Positions 1-5,754 of a stretch of DNA of 8,295 nucleotides are shown here, piece by piece; position 1 is the first letter of the stretch, and each line of letters starts with the position of its first letter. The notes beneath the pieces were generated by a model. It was not told the DNA's origin, did no database searches, and saw only the letters and a program-made list of their open reading frames with translations. The stretch comes from Firmicutes bacterium UBA5388 (GTDB lineage: Bacteria; Bacillota; UBA4882; UBA10575): positions 1 through 8,295 of the forward strand of contig DHOO01000004.1 of the NCBI GenBank assembly GCA_002409975.1, written 5' to 3'. The position numbers and the translations under genes were made by a program.

Positions 1-26
1 GCGGTAGCCGGCGTGAGCGACTATCT
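1..26 (+). repeat. Left copy of a 26-bp inverted repeat
   Basis: Positions 1-26 match the reverse complement of 8246-8271 at 24 of 26 positions; the differences are at 10 (g/a) and 24 (t/c). The shared core includes GCGTGAGCGACTA. The copy touches the window edge, so it may extend further left. Beyond position 26 the two copies diverge. The pair could be a dispersed chromosomal repeat, the ends of a decayed element, or two copies of the 5' end of a structured RNA such as a group II intron. The sequence does not decide between these. Confidence 0.8.
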
Positions 27-195
27 AGTCTTGCGAGTCTATCCAATGAAGTTATGCTGCCAGCAATCCGGTAAGGATGCTCCCCGGTGCGCCGGGGTGA
101 AGCGCCGGATGTTGGGACCTACAGTCACAAAGGTTTTATCATTCAACACGAGCGACAAAAGCTTCATCTGAGACTGGCAAAGGCTGTTATCCATA
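27..195 (+). other. Foldable non-coding segment, possible group II intron domain I remnant
   Basis: No open frame of note. A nested stem-loop is visible. The outer helix pairs 60-64 and 66-71 with 105-110 and 111-115 (11 pairs, one bulged A at 65, one G-U). The inner helix is CCCCGG (82-87) with CCGGGG (92-97) around a TGCG loop. A further helix pairs CAGTC (122-126) with GACTG (172-176). The order of elements (5' hairpin, GC-rich hairpin followed by TGAAGC, then AACACGA and CTTCATCTGAG) recalls domain I of bacterial group II introns as I remember them. No reverse transcriptase and no domain V follow, so it would be only a truncated 5' piece. Another structured leader RNA is possible. Confidence 0.35.
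60..115 (+). other. Nested stem-loop (11-bp outer, 6-bp inner helix)
   Basis: CCAGC (60-64) and ATCCGG (66-71) pair with CCGGAT (105-110) and GTTGG (111-115), leaving A65 bulged. Inside, CCCCGG (82-87) pairs with CCGGGG (92-97). No T-run follows, so it is not an intrinsic terminator. Two coaxial GC-rich helices suggest a functional or once-functional RNA rather than chance. Confidence 0.6.
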
Positions 196-225
196 CGAGT
201 GACGAGCGACAAGTGACGAGCTGCG
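148..225 (+). repeat. Short degenerate repeats: ACGAGCGACAA and 14-bp tandem AGTGACGAGC
   Basis: ACGAGCGACAA occurs at 148-158 and again at 202-212. A 14-bp unit starting AGTGACGAGC occurs in tandem at 198-211 and 212-225 with 11 of 14 positions equal. The same GAGCGAC word is inside the end repeat at 15-21. The tandem copies end just before the ribosome-binding site of the spoIIQ-like gene, so they lie in its leader or promoter. Their role is unknown; they look like a low-complexity dispersed repeat family. Confidence 0.6.
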
Positions 226-237
226 AGAAAGGTGATG

Positions 238-996
238 ATGAGTATAAAAAATCAAGGTAAGCTAAATTTCGGGACTGCTTGGGAAGAATGGACGGTTAGT
301 TTTAAGAAACAGCTTAAAAAAGCAGGGAGGAAAGGTGTTCAGTTTTATAAAAAAAGGCGGTTTCTGGTACAAACGTTAAGTTTTTTATTCTTACTTGTTG
401 GGGGGTGGGTAATAACTGTTCAACCCTGGTTTAGGGAGACCACACCTCCCCTGGTGGTTAAAGAAGCTATTAATAAAAATGAGGGAGGCATAGAATCGTT
501 AAAAAGTTTGGTTTTAAAACTCCAAAGCGACCTCTCTGCGCTACGTAGAGAATTTGAAGAGACTAAAGAGCCCAAAAAGAGCATAGAAGAGAAAGCATTA
601 CCATCATTAACACTAATTCCACCGATTAAAGGGGTTGTTGTACGGAAAAATGGCTGGGAAAAAAAACTTACGGAGTGGTGGTATCATTCGGGGATCGATG
701 TAACTGCGCCGGCAGGGACTAATGTCTTAGCCTGCGCCGACGGTATAGTTAAAGAAATAAAGACGGTTCCATCTTTGGGAATGATGGTGTCTTTAGCTCA
801 TGGGGAAGACTGGATTTCTTTATATGCTCATCTTACGGCGGTAAAGGTCTCGGTAGGGCAGAAGGTGAAGCAGGGAACGGTCTTAGGAATGAGCTCTTTG
901 TCAACTTGTGGACCTGAACCGGGAATTCATTTTGATCTTCAGCACCAAGGCAACTCAATTGATCCTTTAACGATGCTGTTGTTTGAACCAGAATAA
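238..996 (+). CDS. spoIIQ: SpoIIQ-like membrane-anchored M23/LytM-domain protein
   Basis: Likely forespore SpoIIQ, which in known sporeformers crosses the intermembrane space and meets mother-cell SpoIIIAH to form the feeding channel during engulfment. Seen from the ATG at 238 (252 aa): a basic cytoplasmic N-terminus, one membrane segment at about 42-61, a possible short coiled coil at about 83-108, and a C-terminal M23 domain at about 130-250. Its HxxxD motif is H150-D154, a further His is H198 (YAH), and the last motif reads P-G-I-H-F, so the usual HxH has Gly229 in place of its first His while H231 remains. The zinc ligands (H150, D154, H231) are thus kept but one catalytic His is lost. 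GTG 232, ATG 235 and ATG 238 are in frame; AAAGG at 228-232 fits 238 best. The position near spoIIID-mbl supports spoIIQ over a generic M23 peptidase. Confidence 0.82.
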   Translation: MSIKNQGKLNFGTAWEEWTVSFKKQLKKAGRKGVQFYKKRRFLVQTLSFLFLLVGGWVITVQPWFRETTPPLVVKEAINKNEGGIESLKSLVLKLQSDLSALRREFEETKEPKKSIEEKALPSLTLIPPIKGVVVRKNGWEKKLTEWWYHSGIDVTAPAGTNVLACADGIVKEIKTVPSLGMMVSLAHGEDWISLYAHLTAVKVSVGQKVKQGTVLGMSSLSTCGPEPGIHFDLQHQGNSIDPLTMLLFEPE

Positions 997-1031
997 ATCT
1001 TTATCCTGGTTGCTAAGAAAAGGGTCAGGTT

Positions 1032-1058
1032 ATAATGTCCCTATCCCACCCATATAAT
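1032..1058 (+). promoter_or_regulatory. Candidate sigma-E promoter for spoIIID
   Basis: A -10 like element CATATAAT lies at 1051-1058, and an ATA core lies at 1032-1034 with a 16-bp gap. This fits the mother-cell sigma-E pattern of ATA, 16-18 bp, then CATACAnT with a single difference at the -10. It is 31 bp before the spoIIID start. B. subtilis spoIIID is known to be sigma-E dependent. The match to spacing and context is seen; activity is inferred. Confidence 0.55.
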
Positions 1059-1089
1059 TTATTGATAAATCACGGGAGAGGGTGGGGGA

Positions 1090-1380
1090 GTGAAAGATCA
1101 TATCCAAAAAAGAGTACTCGACCTTAGTAGGTTTATTGTTAAAGAGAAAGCTACTGTTCGCCAGGCTGCAGGGTATTTTGGGGTGAGTAAGAGTACTGTC
1201 CATAAGGATGTAACGGAAAGGCTACCTGGAATTAATAAGGTCTTGGCAAAAGAAGTGAAAAGAATTTTGGAAACAAATAAAGCAGAGCGTCATATCAGAG
1301 GAGGGGAAGCTACTCGTCGCAAATACCAGACCAGACTAGAAAAAGGGGAAAAAAAAGGAGGATATTCCAAAATAGTATAG
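1090..1380 (+). CDS. spoIIID: Sporulation transcriptional regulator SpoIIID
   Basis: A small DNA-binding regulator of mother-cell transcription that tunes the sigma-E regulon and leads on to sigma-K. The 96-aa product has the usual family length (about 80-95 aa). A helix-turn-helix spans about 20-45 and contains the strongly conserved run FGVSKSTVHKDVTERLP. A basic second region about 66-80 contains RHIRGGEATRRKY, the C-terminal basic helix that also contacts DNA in this family. The start is GTG at 1090 behind a GGGAGAGGGTGGGGG purine tract; no other start gives the family N-terminus. The gene lies 93 bp after spoIIQ and 45 bp before mbl, as in B. subtilis where spoIIID precedes mbl. A run of eight A (1349-1356) and an internal AAGGAGG lie near its 3' end. 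Identification is very secure. Confidence 0.96.
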   Translation: MKDHIQKRVLDLSRFIVKEKATVRQAAGYFGVSKSTVHKDVTERLPGINKVLAKEVKRILETNKAERHIRGGEATRRKYQTRLEKGEKKGGYSKIV

Positions 1381-1425
1381 AAATTAATGACTATTGCATA
1401 ATTTACTCCGTAAGGGGGAACAGGC

Positions 1426-2442
1426 ATGTTGAATCTGGCGTTTGATATTGGAATTGATCTTGGAACTGCTAACATACTCGTGTATGTACGGAGTAAAGGC
1501 ATTATGATCCGGGAACCTTCTGTAGTTGCCTTAGATAAGGAGTCGGGAAAAATACTGGCTGTGGGGGAAGAGGCCCGTCGGATGATCGGGCGGACTCCGG
1601 GTAATATCATTGCCATTAGGCCAATGAAGGACGGGGTGATCGCCGATTATGATGTCACTGAGACGATGCTTAAATATTTTATTGAAAAGGTTAGTCCGAA
1701 ACCACGGCTTTTCCGTCCGCAAGTCGTTGTCTGCATCCCTTCCGGAGTAACCAGTGTGGAAAAAAGAGCTGTTTTAGAGGCTGCCATGCAAGCTGGGGCA
1801 AAAAACACCTATTTAATTGAAGAGCCAATGGCGGCCGCAGTAGGCGCTGGAATTGATATTTACGAAGCCAGTGGTAACATGGTTGTAGATGTAGGAGGCG
1901 GGACTACAGACGTGGCGATTATCTCTCTTGGGGGGATTGTAGTTAGCGAGTCCTTAAGAATTGGCGGAGATAAATTTGATGAAGCCATTATTAAATATAT
2001 AAAAAAGATGTACAATCTAATGATTGGAGAACGAACCGCTGAGGAGGTTAAGATGCAAATTGGTTCGGCATATCCGGAAGGAGAAGGGAAAACCATGGGG
2101 ATCCGCGGAAGGGATCTTGTTACTGGTTTACCCAGAACGATCGAGTTTACTTCAGCTGATTCTTTTCAAGCAATGGCCGAGCCGATTAATAATGTGATTG
2201 ATGGGATTAAGTCGGTCTTGGAGAGAACCCCTCCGGAACTTGCTTCTGATATTGTTGATAAGGGGATTGTTTTGAGCGGGGGAGGTTCTCTGCTCAATGG
2301 TTTCACAAAACTATTAAGTGAAGAGACTGGGATACCGATACATTTAGCAGAGGATCCACTTTCCTGCGTAGTATTGGGGACCGGTAGACTTCTGGAGAAT
2401 ATAGAAAAAAGTAACTTGATTGTGGGAAGACGTTCAGTCTAG
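1426..2442 (+). CDS. mbl: Rod-shape protein of the MreB family, Mbl type
   Basis: A bacterial actin homologue that forms membrane-associated filaments and directs lateral wall synthesis. The 338-aa product has every actin-fold signature. The phosphate-1 loop DLGTAN is at 11-16, the PSVVALD strand at 31-37, the [13 protein letters not shown] block at 49-61, and the catalytic-side [12 protein letters not shown] at 131-142. The phosphate-2 loop DVGGGTTD is at 155-162, [11 protein letters not shown] at 266-276, and the adenosine loop [10 protein letters not shown] at 283-292. ATG 1426 follows AGGGGG (1413-1418) with a 7-bp gap. The hydrophobic N-terminus could aid membrane binding. The paralog call (Mbl rather than MreB or MreBH) rests mainly on position directly after spoIIID and before flhO/flhP-type genes, since no mreC or mreD is nearby. 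Confidence 0.95.
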   Translation: MLNLAFDIGIDLGTANILVYVRSKGIMIREPSVVALDKESGKILAVGEEARRMIGRTPGNIIAIRPMKDGVIADYDVTETMLKYFIEKVSPKPRLFRPQVVVCIPSGVTSVEKRAVLEAAMQAGAKNTYLIEEPMAAAVGAGIDIYEASGNMVVDVGGGTTDVAIISLGGIVVSESLRIGGDKFDEAIIKYIKKMYNLMIGERTAEEVKMQIGSAYPEGEGKTMGIRGRDLVTGLPRTIEFTSADSFQAMAEPINNVIDGIKSVLERTPPELASDIVDKGIVLSGGGSLLNGFTKLLSEETGIPIHLAEDPLSCVVLGTGRLLENIEKSNLIVGRRSV

Positions 2443-2470
2443 CAACCGGTTATTAAGGTCTCAATAAACA

Positions 2471-2500
2471 GGGCAGGGGGGTATCTTCACTGCCTTTTTT
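2471..2500 (+). terminator. Weak intrinsic terminator after mbl
   Basis: GGCAG (2472-2476) pairs with CTGCC (2490-2494) around a 13-nt loop and is followed by six T (2495-2500). The stem is only 5 bp and the loop is long, so termination is probably partial. It would separate the spoIIID-mbl unit from the flagellar genes or attenuate read-through into flgF. Confidence 0.5.
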
Positions 2501-2513
2501 AAATTTTTTAAAT

Positions 2514-2522
2514 AAGGAGGTG
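2514..2522 (+). promoter_or_regulatory. Strong ribosome-binding site setting the TTG start of flgF
   Basis: AAGGAGGTG at 2514-2522 is a near-perfect Shine-Dalgarno match. The GGAGG core ends 7 nt before TTG 2528. It fixes a TTG start that gives the family N-terminus MLRGLYTAASGM; no ATG or GTG is available there. Confidence 0.85.
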
Positions 2523-2527
2523 AGTTT

Positions 2528-3262
2528 TTGCTAAGAGGACTGTATACTGCCGCCTCAGGGATGAATTATCAGCTTAATCGGCAAGATGCGATCGCTAATA
2601 ATCTGGCTAATATTAACACGGTGGGATATAAAAAAGATGATTTTATAGGCGCTGCTTTTCAGGAAGAGCTTTTTCTGGCTTTAGATCGACGCGCGGTTAC
2701 ACCCATTGGTAGCGTTTCTCTTGGAGTGGAGGTTGATCAGGTTTACACCCAACTAACTCCCGGAAACTATATTGCAACGGAGAATCCGTTAGATCTGGCG
2801 ATTGTTGGCGAGGGCTATTTCGTAGTGGAAACGGCGACGGCTCAATATCTAACGAGGAATGGTCATTTTACGAGAAGCGCTGATGGCTACCTGGTGACCT
2901 CAGAGGGAGACAGGGTGTTGGGGGAAAACGGACCGCTCCGTATTGACGGACAAGTGGAGATTAGTGGGGATGGAAGCGTGCGAGTAGACAACCAAGTGGT
3001 TGATCGTATGCTGGTGGTGTTACCCGCTGCTCAGAATTCTCTGATCAAAGAGGGAGATAGCCGTTTTCTTTTAACTGGCGGATGGACAAGGGTTCAAACT
3101 CCCCTCGTTAATCAAGGAGAAGTCGAAAACTCTAATGTAAATCCGATTGAAGAGATGACGAAGATGATTGCGGTGACGCGAGCGTATGAAAGTAACCAGA
3201 AAGCAATTGCGGTGATGGATGAAGTGATGAATAAAATTGCTAATGAGTTAGGACGCGTTTAA
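2528..3262 (+). CDS. flgF: Flagellar basal-body rod protein, FlgF/FlhO type
   Basis: An axial component of the flagellar rod between the proximal rod and FlgG, exported by the flagellar type III apparatus, which fits the lack of a signal peptide. The 244-aa product starts with MLRGLYTAASGM, carries the rod signature ANNLANINTVGYKK at about 23-36, and has the central D1-like motif LDLAIVGEGYFVV at about 87-99. The C-terminal FlgG_C helix, about 200-240, contains NPIEEMTKMIAVTRAYESNQ. Both termini are the helices that polymerise in the axial family. It is the first of two paralogous rod genes; the second at 3369 is closer to classical FlgG, and the pair corresponds to B. subtilis flhO-flhP after mbl. 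The start codon is TTG. Family membership is certain; FlgF versus a second FlgG is settled mostly by order and shorter length. Confidence 0.9.
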   Translation: MLRGLYTAASGMNYQLNRQDAIANNLANINTVGYKKDDFIGAAFQEELFLALDRRAVTPIGSVSLGVEVDQVYTQLTPGNYIATENPLDLAIVGEGYFVVETATAQYLTRNGHFTRSADGYLVTSEGDRVLGENGPLRIDGQVEISGDGSVRVDNQVVDRMLVVLPAAQNSLIKEGDSRFLLTGGWTRVQTPLVNQGEVENSNVNPIEEMTKMIAVTRAYESNQKAIAVMDEVMNKIANELGRV

Positions 3263-3271
3263 GGAGAGACT

Positions 3272-3298
3272 GGGACTGGACCGCTTGTCGGAGGTCCC
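3272..3298 (+). other. Hairpin 1 in the flgF-flgG gap
   Basis: GGGAC (3272-3276) pairs with GTCCC (3294-3298), with an inner CCG (3281-3283) to CGG (3289-3291) helix. No T-run follows. It starts 10 bp after the flgF stop and may stabilise or process the transcript. Confidence 0.45.
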
Positions 3299-3303
3299 CT
3301 GTA

Positions 3304-3329
3304 CAACCGTTGAATGATGGAGACGGTTG
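3304..3329 (+). other. Hairpin 2 in the flgF-flgG gap, perfect 7-bp arms
   Basis: CAACCGT (3304-3310) is exactly complementary to ACGGTTG (3323-3329) with a 12-nt loop. No T-run follows, so a terminator is unlikely. It sits 26 bp before the flgG ribosome-binding site. It could be an operator, an mRNA-processing site or a translation modulator. Confidence 0.5.
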
Positions 3330-3354
3330 AAGTTAGTGCTGGACTACTATTGCA

Positions 3355-3360
3355 GGGAGG
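3355..3360 (+). promoter_or_regulatory. Ribosome-binding site that places the flgG start at TTG 3369
   Basis: GGGAGG at 3355-3360 lies 8 nt before TTG 3369. The open frame extends 14 codons upstream to another TTG at 3327, but that start overlaps hairpin 2 and would add residues not found in FlgG proteins, which begin M-I-R-A-L-W. Confidence 0.85.
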
Positions 3361-3368
3361 TAATTATA

Positions 3369-4157
3369 TTGATTAGAGCTTTATGGACTGCCAGTTCAGG
3401 GATGAATGCTCAACAAACAAATATTGATATCATCTCCAATAACTTGGCTAATGTTAATACTGCGGGCTTTAAAAAAGCGCGAGCCCAATTTCAGGATTTA
3501 TTATATCAAACCTTAAGGGCGGCAGGAAGTGTCACCGCCCAAGGAAATATGAATCCTACCGGATTACAGGTAGGACATGGCGCACGATTGATTTCAACCA
3601 GCAAATCCTATGCCCAGGGTGATTTGGTGCAAACCGGTAATGCTCTTGATCTAATGATTGAAGGGGATGGTTTTTTCCAACTGCTGTTACCCGATGGGAC
3701 TATCGGGTATACGCGCGATGGTAATTTTAAGCTTGATGGAGAGGGCCGGGTTGTTAATAATGAGGGTTATTTGTTACAACCGGAAATTTGGGTCCCGGAC
3801 AACGCTACTGATATCATCATTGGTTCCGATGGGACAATCAGCATTAAGATTGCCGGGGATGAGAATCCCCAGGAAATCGGGATGATAGAGATTGCGCGTT
3901 TCTTAAACCCTGAGGGATTGGTTAATATTGGGAGAAATATTGTTAAACCTTCCAATGCTTCCGGTGACGCGCAGTATGGAACACCGGGCTTGGATGGTTT
4001 TGGTTTGCTCACTCAAGGCTTTTTGGAAATGTCCAATGTTAAAGTGGTCGAAGAAATGGTTAATATGATCGTTGCCCAGCGGGCTTACGAGATCAATTCC
4101 AAAGCAATCCAAGCAGCAGATGAAATGTTACAGACAGCCAACAATCTACGGCGTTAA
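3369..4157 (+). CDS. flgG: Flagellar distal rod protein FlgG
   Basis: It forms the distal rod that passes through the P and L rings to the hook. From TTG 3369 the product is 262 aa, exactly the usual FlgG length, and opens MIRALWTASSGMNAQQTNID. The rod signature SNNLANVNTAGFKKARAQF is at about 23-41. A FlgG-specific stretch containing NPTGLQVGHGAR is at about 60-71, and GNALDLMIEGDGFFQL at about 90-105. The C-terminal FlgG_C helix contains VKVVEEMVNMIVAQRAYEINSK at about 223-244 and then ends in DEMLQTANNLRR. There is no signal peptide, as expected for a type III export substrate. It lies directly upstream of flgA-flgH-flgI, the genes for the bushing that surrounds this rod, as in many diderm bacteria. 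The product call is very secure. Confidence 0.96.
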   Translation: MIRALWTASSGMNAQQTNIDIISNNLANVNTAGFKKARAQFQDLLYQTLRAAGSVTAQGNMNPTGLQVGHGARLISTSKSYAQGDLVQTGNALDLMIEGDGFFQLLLPDGTIGYTRDGNFKLDGEGRVVNNEGYLLQPEIWVPDNATDIIIGSDGTISIKIAGDENPQEIGMIEIARFLNPEGLVNIGRNIVKPSNASGDAQYGTPGLDGFGLLTQGFLEMSNVKVVEEMVNMIVAQRAYEINSKAIQAADEMLQTANNLRR

Positions 4158-4199
4158 TCGTAAGTGGAGCAAGCCCGGTGAAGAGTTTAGGTGGTTATG

Positions 4200-5165
4200 A
4201 TGAAATGTTTTAGGGTCTTGATTGTTTGTGGCTGGCTAATACTAGGGGCTTTGGCTGTTGGCGCTCAGGATAATGAGGAGATAATGATCATTATTCCTCC
4301 GGGGCTTGAGGTTGATGGCGGAGAACTATATTTGGGTCAGGTGGCGGTGATTAAGGGCGCTACCCCGGTGACGATGGAAAAGTTGAAACAGGTTTACCTG
4401 GGTCCTGCTCCTCGTTATGCGGAAACCACTTGGTTATACCAGACTAATGTGAAATATGCGCTGGATCGTTCGGGCTTTGCAGGAAAATATCTTTTGGAGA
4501 TGCCGTCCAAAGCAAAGATCTCTCGGGCAGCTCAGTTCCTAACGAAAGAGATGTTGCTGGCAGCGGTGGAGGCTCATATCAGTAGTATTGCTTCTCCCTT
4601 TTGGGAGGAGTGGAGGATTGAGCCCGGTAGGATACAGGAAAGGACTATTCCCAAGGGACAGGTAGAGGTTCTCGTTGACGACGGAATATCTTCTATAAAA
4701 CCTGGCCTTTTGACCTTTCGCCTCCGCGTTTTGGTTGACGGGGAGGTCTTTACTACTTTACCGCTAACCTTCCGGTTGCTCGTGAAGGCTCATGTTTACG
4801 TTAGCGCGATCGGGTTAAAAAGAAATGAGGTTATCTCTGAAAGTAGTTTCCATCGTGAATTACAGGAGTTGGTTAATGGAAATGAGTTCTTAAAGCCGCT
4901 GGCAGCCGATAAGTTCCGTGTTACCCGGGAAATACCTGTTGGCAGAGTGTTGATGGATAAGGATATTCAAGAAGCGCCGGCAGTGGTTAAAGGAAGTAAA
5001 TTACGGTTGCTGCTCTACAGTCAGAGTATTGAGGTCGAATTATTAGTCTTGGCGGAGGAAGATGGATGGCTGGGAGATCAGATCTTGGTAACAAACATAG
5101 GAAGTAACCGGCGGCTGAAGGCTACGGTAATTGGCCCGGGTTTGGTGGAGGTGAGGTTAGATTGA
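4200..5165 (+). CDS. flgA: Flagellar P-ring assembly chaperone FlgA
   Basis: A periplasmic chaperone that assists FlgI assembly into the P-ring. From ATG 4200 (321 aa) there is a signal peptide with core VLIVCGWLILGALAV and likely cleavage VGA|QD at about 22/23. An N-terminal beta-rich region of about 25-195 follows, then a SAF/ChapFlgA unit at about 200-259 (start AIGLKRNEVI, end VGRVLMDKDI). The C-terminal beta domain, about 262-321, has the family ending NRRLKATVIGPGLVEV. It is longer than enterobacterial FlgA (about 219 aa) because of the extended N-terminal half. GTG 4191, ATG 4197 and ATG 4200 are in frame; AGGTGG (4189-4194) fits 4200 best. Its stop overlaps the flgH start by 4 nt, indicating translational coupling. 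Confidence 0.9.
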   Translation: MKCFRVLIVCGWLILGALAVGAQDNEEIMIIIPPGLEVDGGELYLGQVAVIKGATPVTMEKLKQVYLGPAPRYAETTWLYQTNVKYALDRSGFAGKYLLEMPSKAKISRAAQFLTKEMLLAAVEAHISSIASPFWEEWRIEPGRIQERTIPKGQVEVLVDDGISSIKPGLLTFRLRVLVDGEVFTTLPLTFRLLVKAHVYVSAIGLKRNEVISESSFHRELQELVNGNEFLKPLAADKFRVTREIPVGRVLMDKDIQEAPAVVKGSKLRLLLYSQSIEVELLVLAEEDGWLGDQILVTNIGSNRRLKATVIGPGLVEVRLD

Positions 5166-5734
5166 AAAGAATACTTATGTTCTTATTGGTGGTGTTTTTA
5201 CTCGTTTACCCAATAAGTAGTAATGGGAACTCGCTCTGGACTGACAAGAGCGGCTCATATTTTATCAAACCCCATCGCCGTTTTTATGTGGGGGAATTAT
5301 TAACAATAATCATCTCAGAGCAGTCTTCTGCCACCTCTAAAACTGGAGTATCCTCGGATGAAGGCAGTTCAGCGCTAGTTGGTCCAGGAGCTGGGATGTT
5401 AACGAGCCTTCTTCCTTATCTAAAAGGCTCGATGGATACCTCTTATGATGGTTCGGCAGGAACCAATAAAACTGGGAGCCTAAGGGCGCAACTTACAGTG
5501 AAAGTTGTTTCTATTGATGAAAATGGCAACTTGGCCTTTGAAGGGAATAAGGAGATTAAAGTCAATGAAGATCTTCAAAGACTAACTTTTAGCGGGATGG
5601 TACGACCGGAAGATGTGCGCACGGATAATACGGTATCTTCCACCTTTGTGGCCGATGCTAAGATTGATTATCTAGGAAATGATCATGCGACCAAAAAAGG
5701 GATACTTAGTAAAGCTTTAGAGTGGTTGTTTTAG
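5162..5734 (+). CDS. flgH: Flagellar L-ring protein FlgH, without a lipobox
   Basis: It forms the outer-membrane L-ring of the flagellar bushing. The 190-aa product has an N-terminal hydrophobic signal (residues 4-17), then the FlgH landmarks: NSLWTD (23-28), the FYVGELLTIIISE strand (about 41-53), and the C-terminal block with GMVRPEDV, NTVSSTFVADAKIDYLGN and the closing GILSKALEWLF. It is shorter than enterobacterial FlgH (about 232 aa). No cysteine occurs anywhere, so the usual LTGC-type lipobox is missing and the protein should not be a lipoprotein. TTG 5162 overlaps the flgA stop (TTGA); GGAGG at 5147-5151 is its ribosome-binding site. It is direct evidence for an outer membrane in the host. 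Confidence 0.92.
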   Translation: MKRILMFLLVVFLLVYPISSNGNSLWTDKSGSYFIKPHRRFYVGELLTIIISEQSSATSKTGVSSDEGSSALVGPGAGMLTSLLPYLKGSMDTSYDGSAGTNKTGSLRAQLTVKVVSIDENGNLAFEGNKEIKVNEDLQRLTFSGMVRPEDVRTDNTVSSTFVADAKIDYLGNDHATKKGILSKALEWLF

Positions 5735-5738
5735 TTGT

Positions 5739-5746
5739 AGGAGGAG
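5739..5746 (+). promoter_or_regulatory. Ribosome-binding site that places the flgI start at TTG 5755
   Basis: AGGAGGAG at 5739-5746 precedes TTG 5755 by 8 nt. The open frame reaches back to GTG 5722 inside flgH and to GTG 5746, but these lie upstream of or within this site. TTG 5755 gives a normal signal peptide beginning M-L-R-R. Confidence 0.8.
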
Positions 5747-5754
5747 TGGTTACT

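Noticed and set aside
1..231. A tRNA, CRISPR repeat or known riboswitch in the left flank
   Set aside because: No cloverleaf or T-loop GTTCGA-type element, no regular repeat-spacer pattern, and no conserved core of the common riboswitch classes I could recognise.
1374..1402. Possible sigma-A promoter before mbl with CATAAT at 1397-1402
   Set aside because: There is a TG-like extension but no recognisable -35 element at the right spacing; too weak to annotate in AT-rich DNA.
1290..1616. Open frame of 108 codons on the minus strand across the spoIIID-mbl junction
   Set aside because: It is antisense to two certain genes, has no convincing ribosome-binding site and a composition expected of a shadow frame.
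3327..3368. A 14-residue N-terminal extension of FlgG from TTG 3327
   Set aside because: It overlaps the arm of a hairpin, lacks a ribosome-binding site, and the family N-terminus begins at TTG 3369 behind GGGAGG.
3658..4112. Several 69-81 codon open frames on both strands inside flgG
   Set aside because: They lie wholly within a secure FlgG coding region and show no family features.
5722..5754. FlgI start at GTG 5722 overlapping the end of flgH
   Set aside because: AGGAGGAG at 5739-5746 points to TTG 5755, which gives a normal signal peptide and family length.
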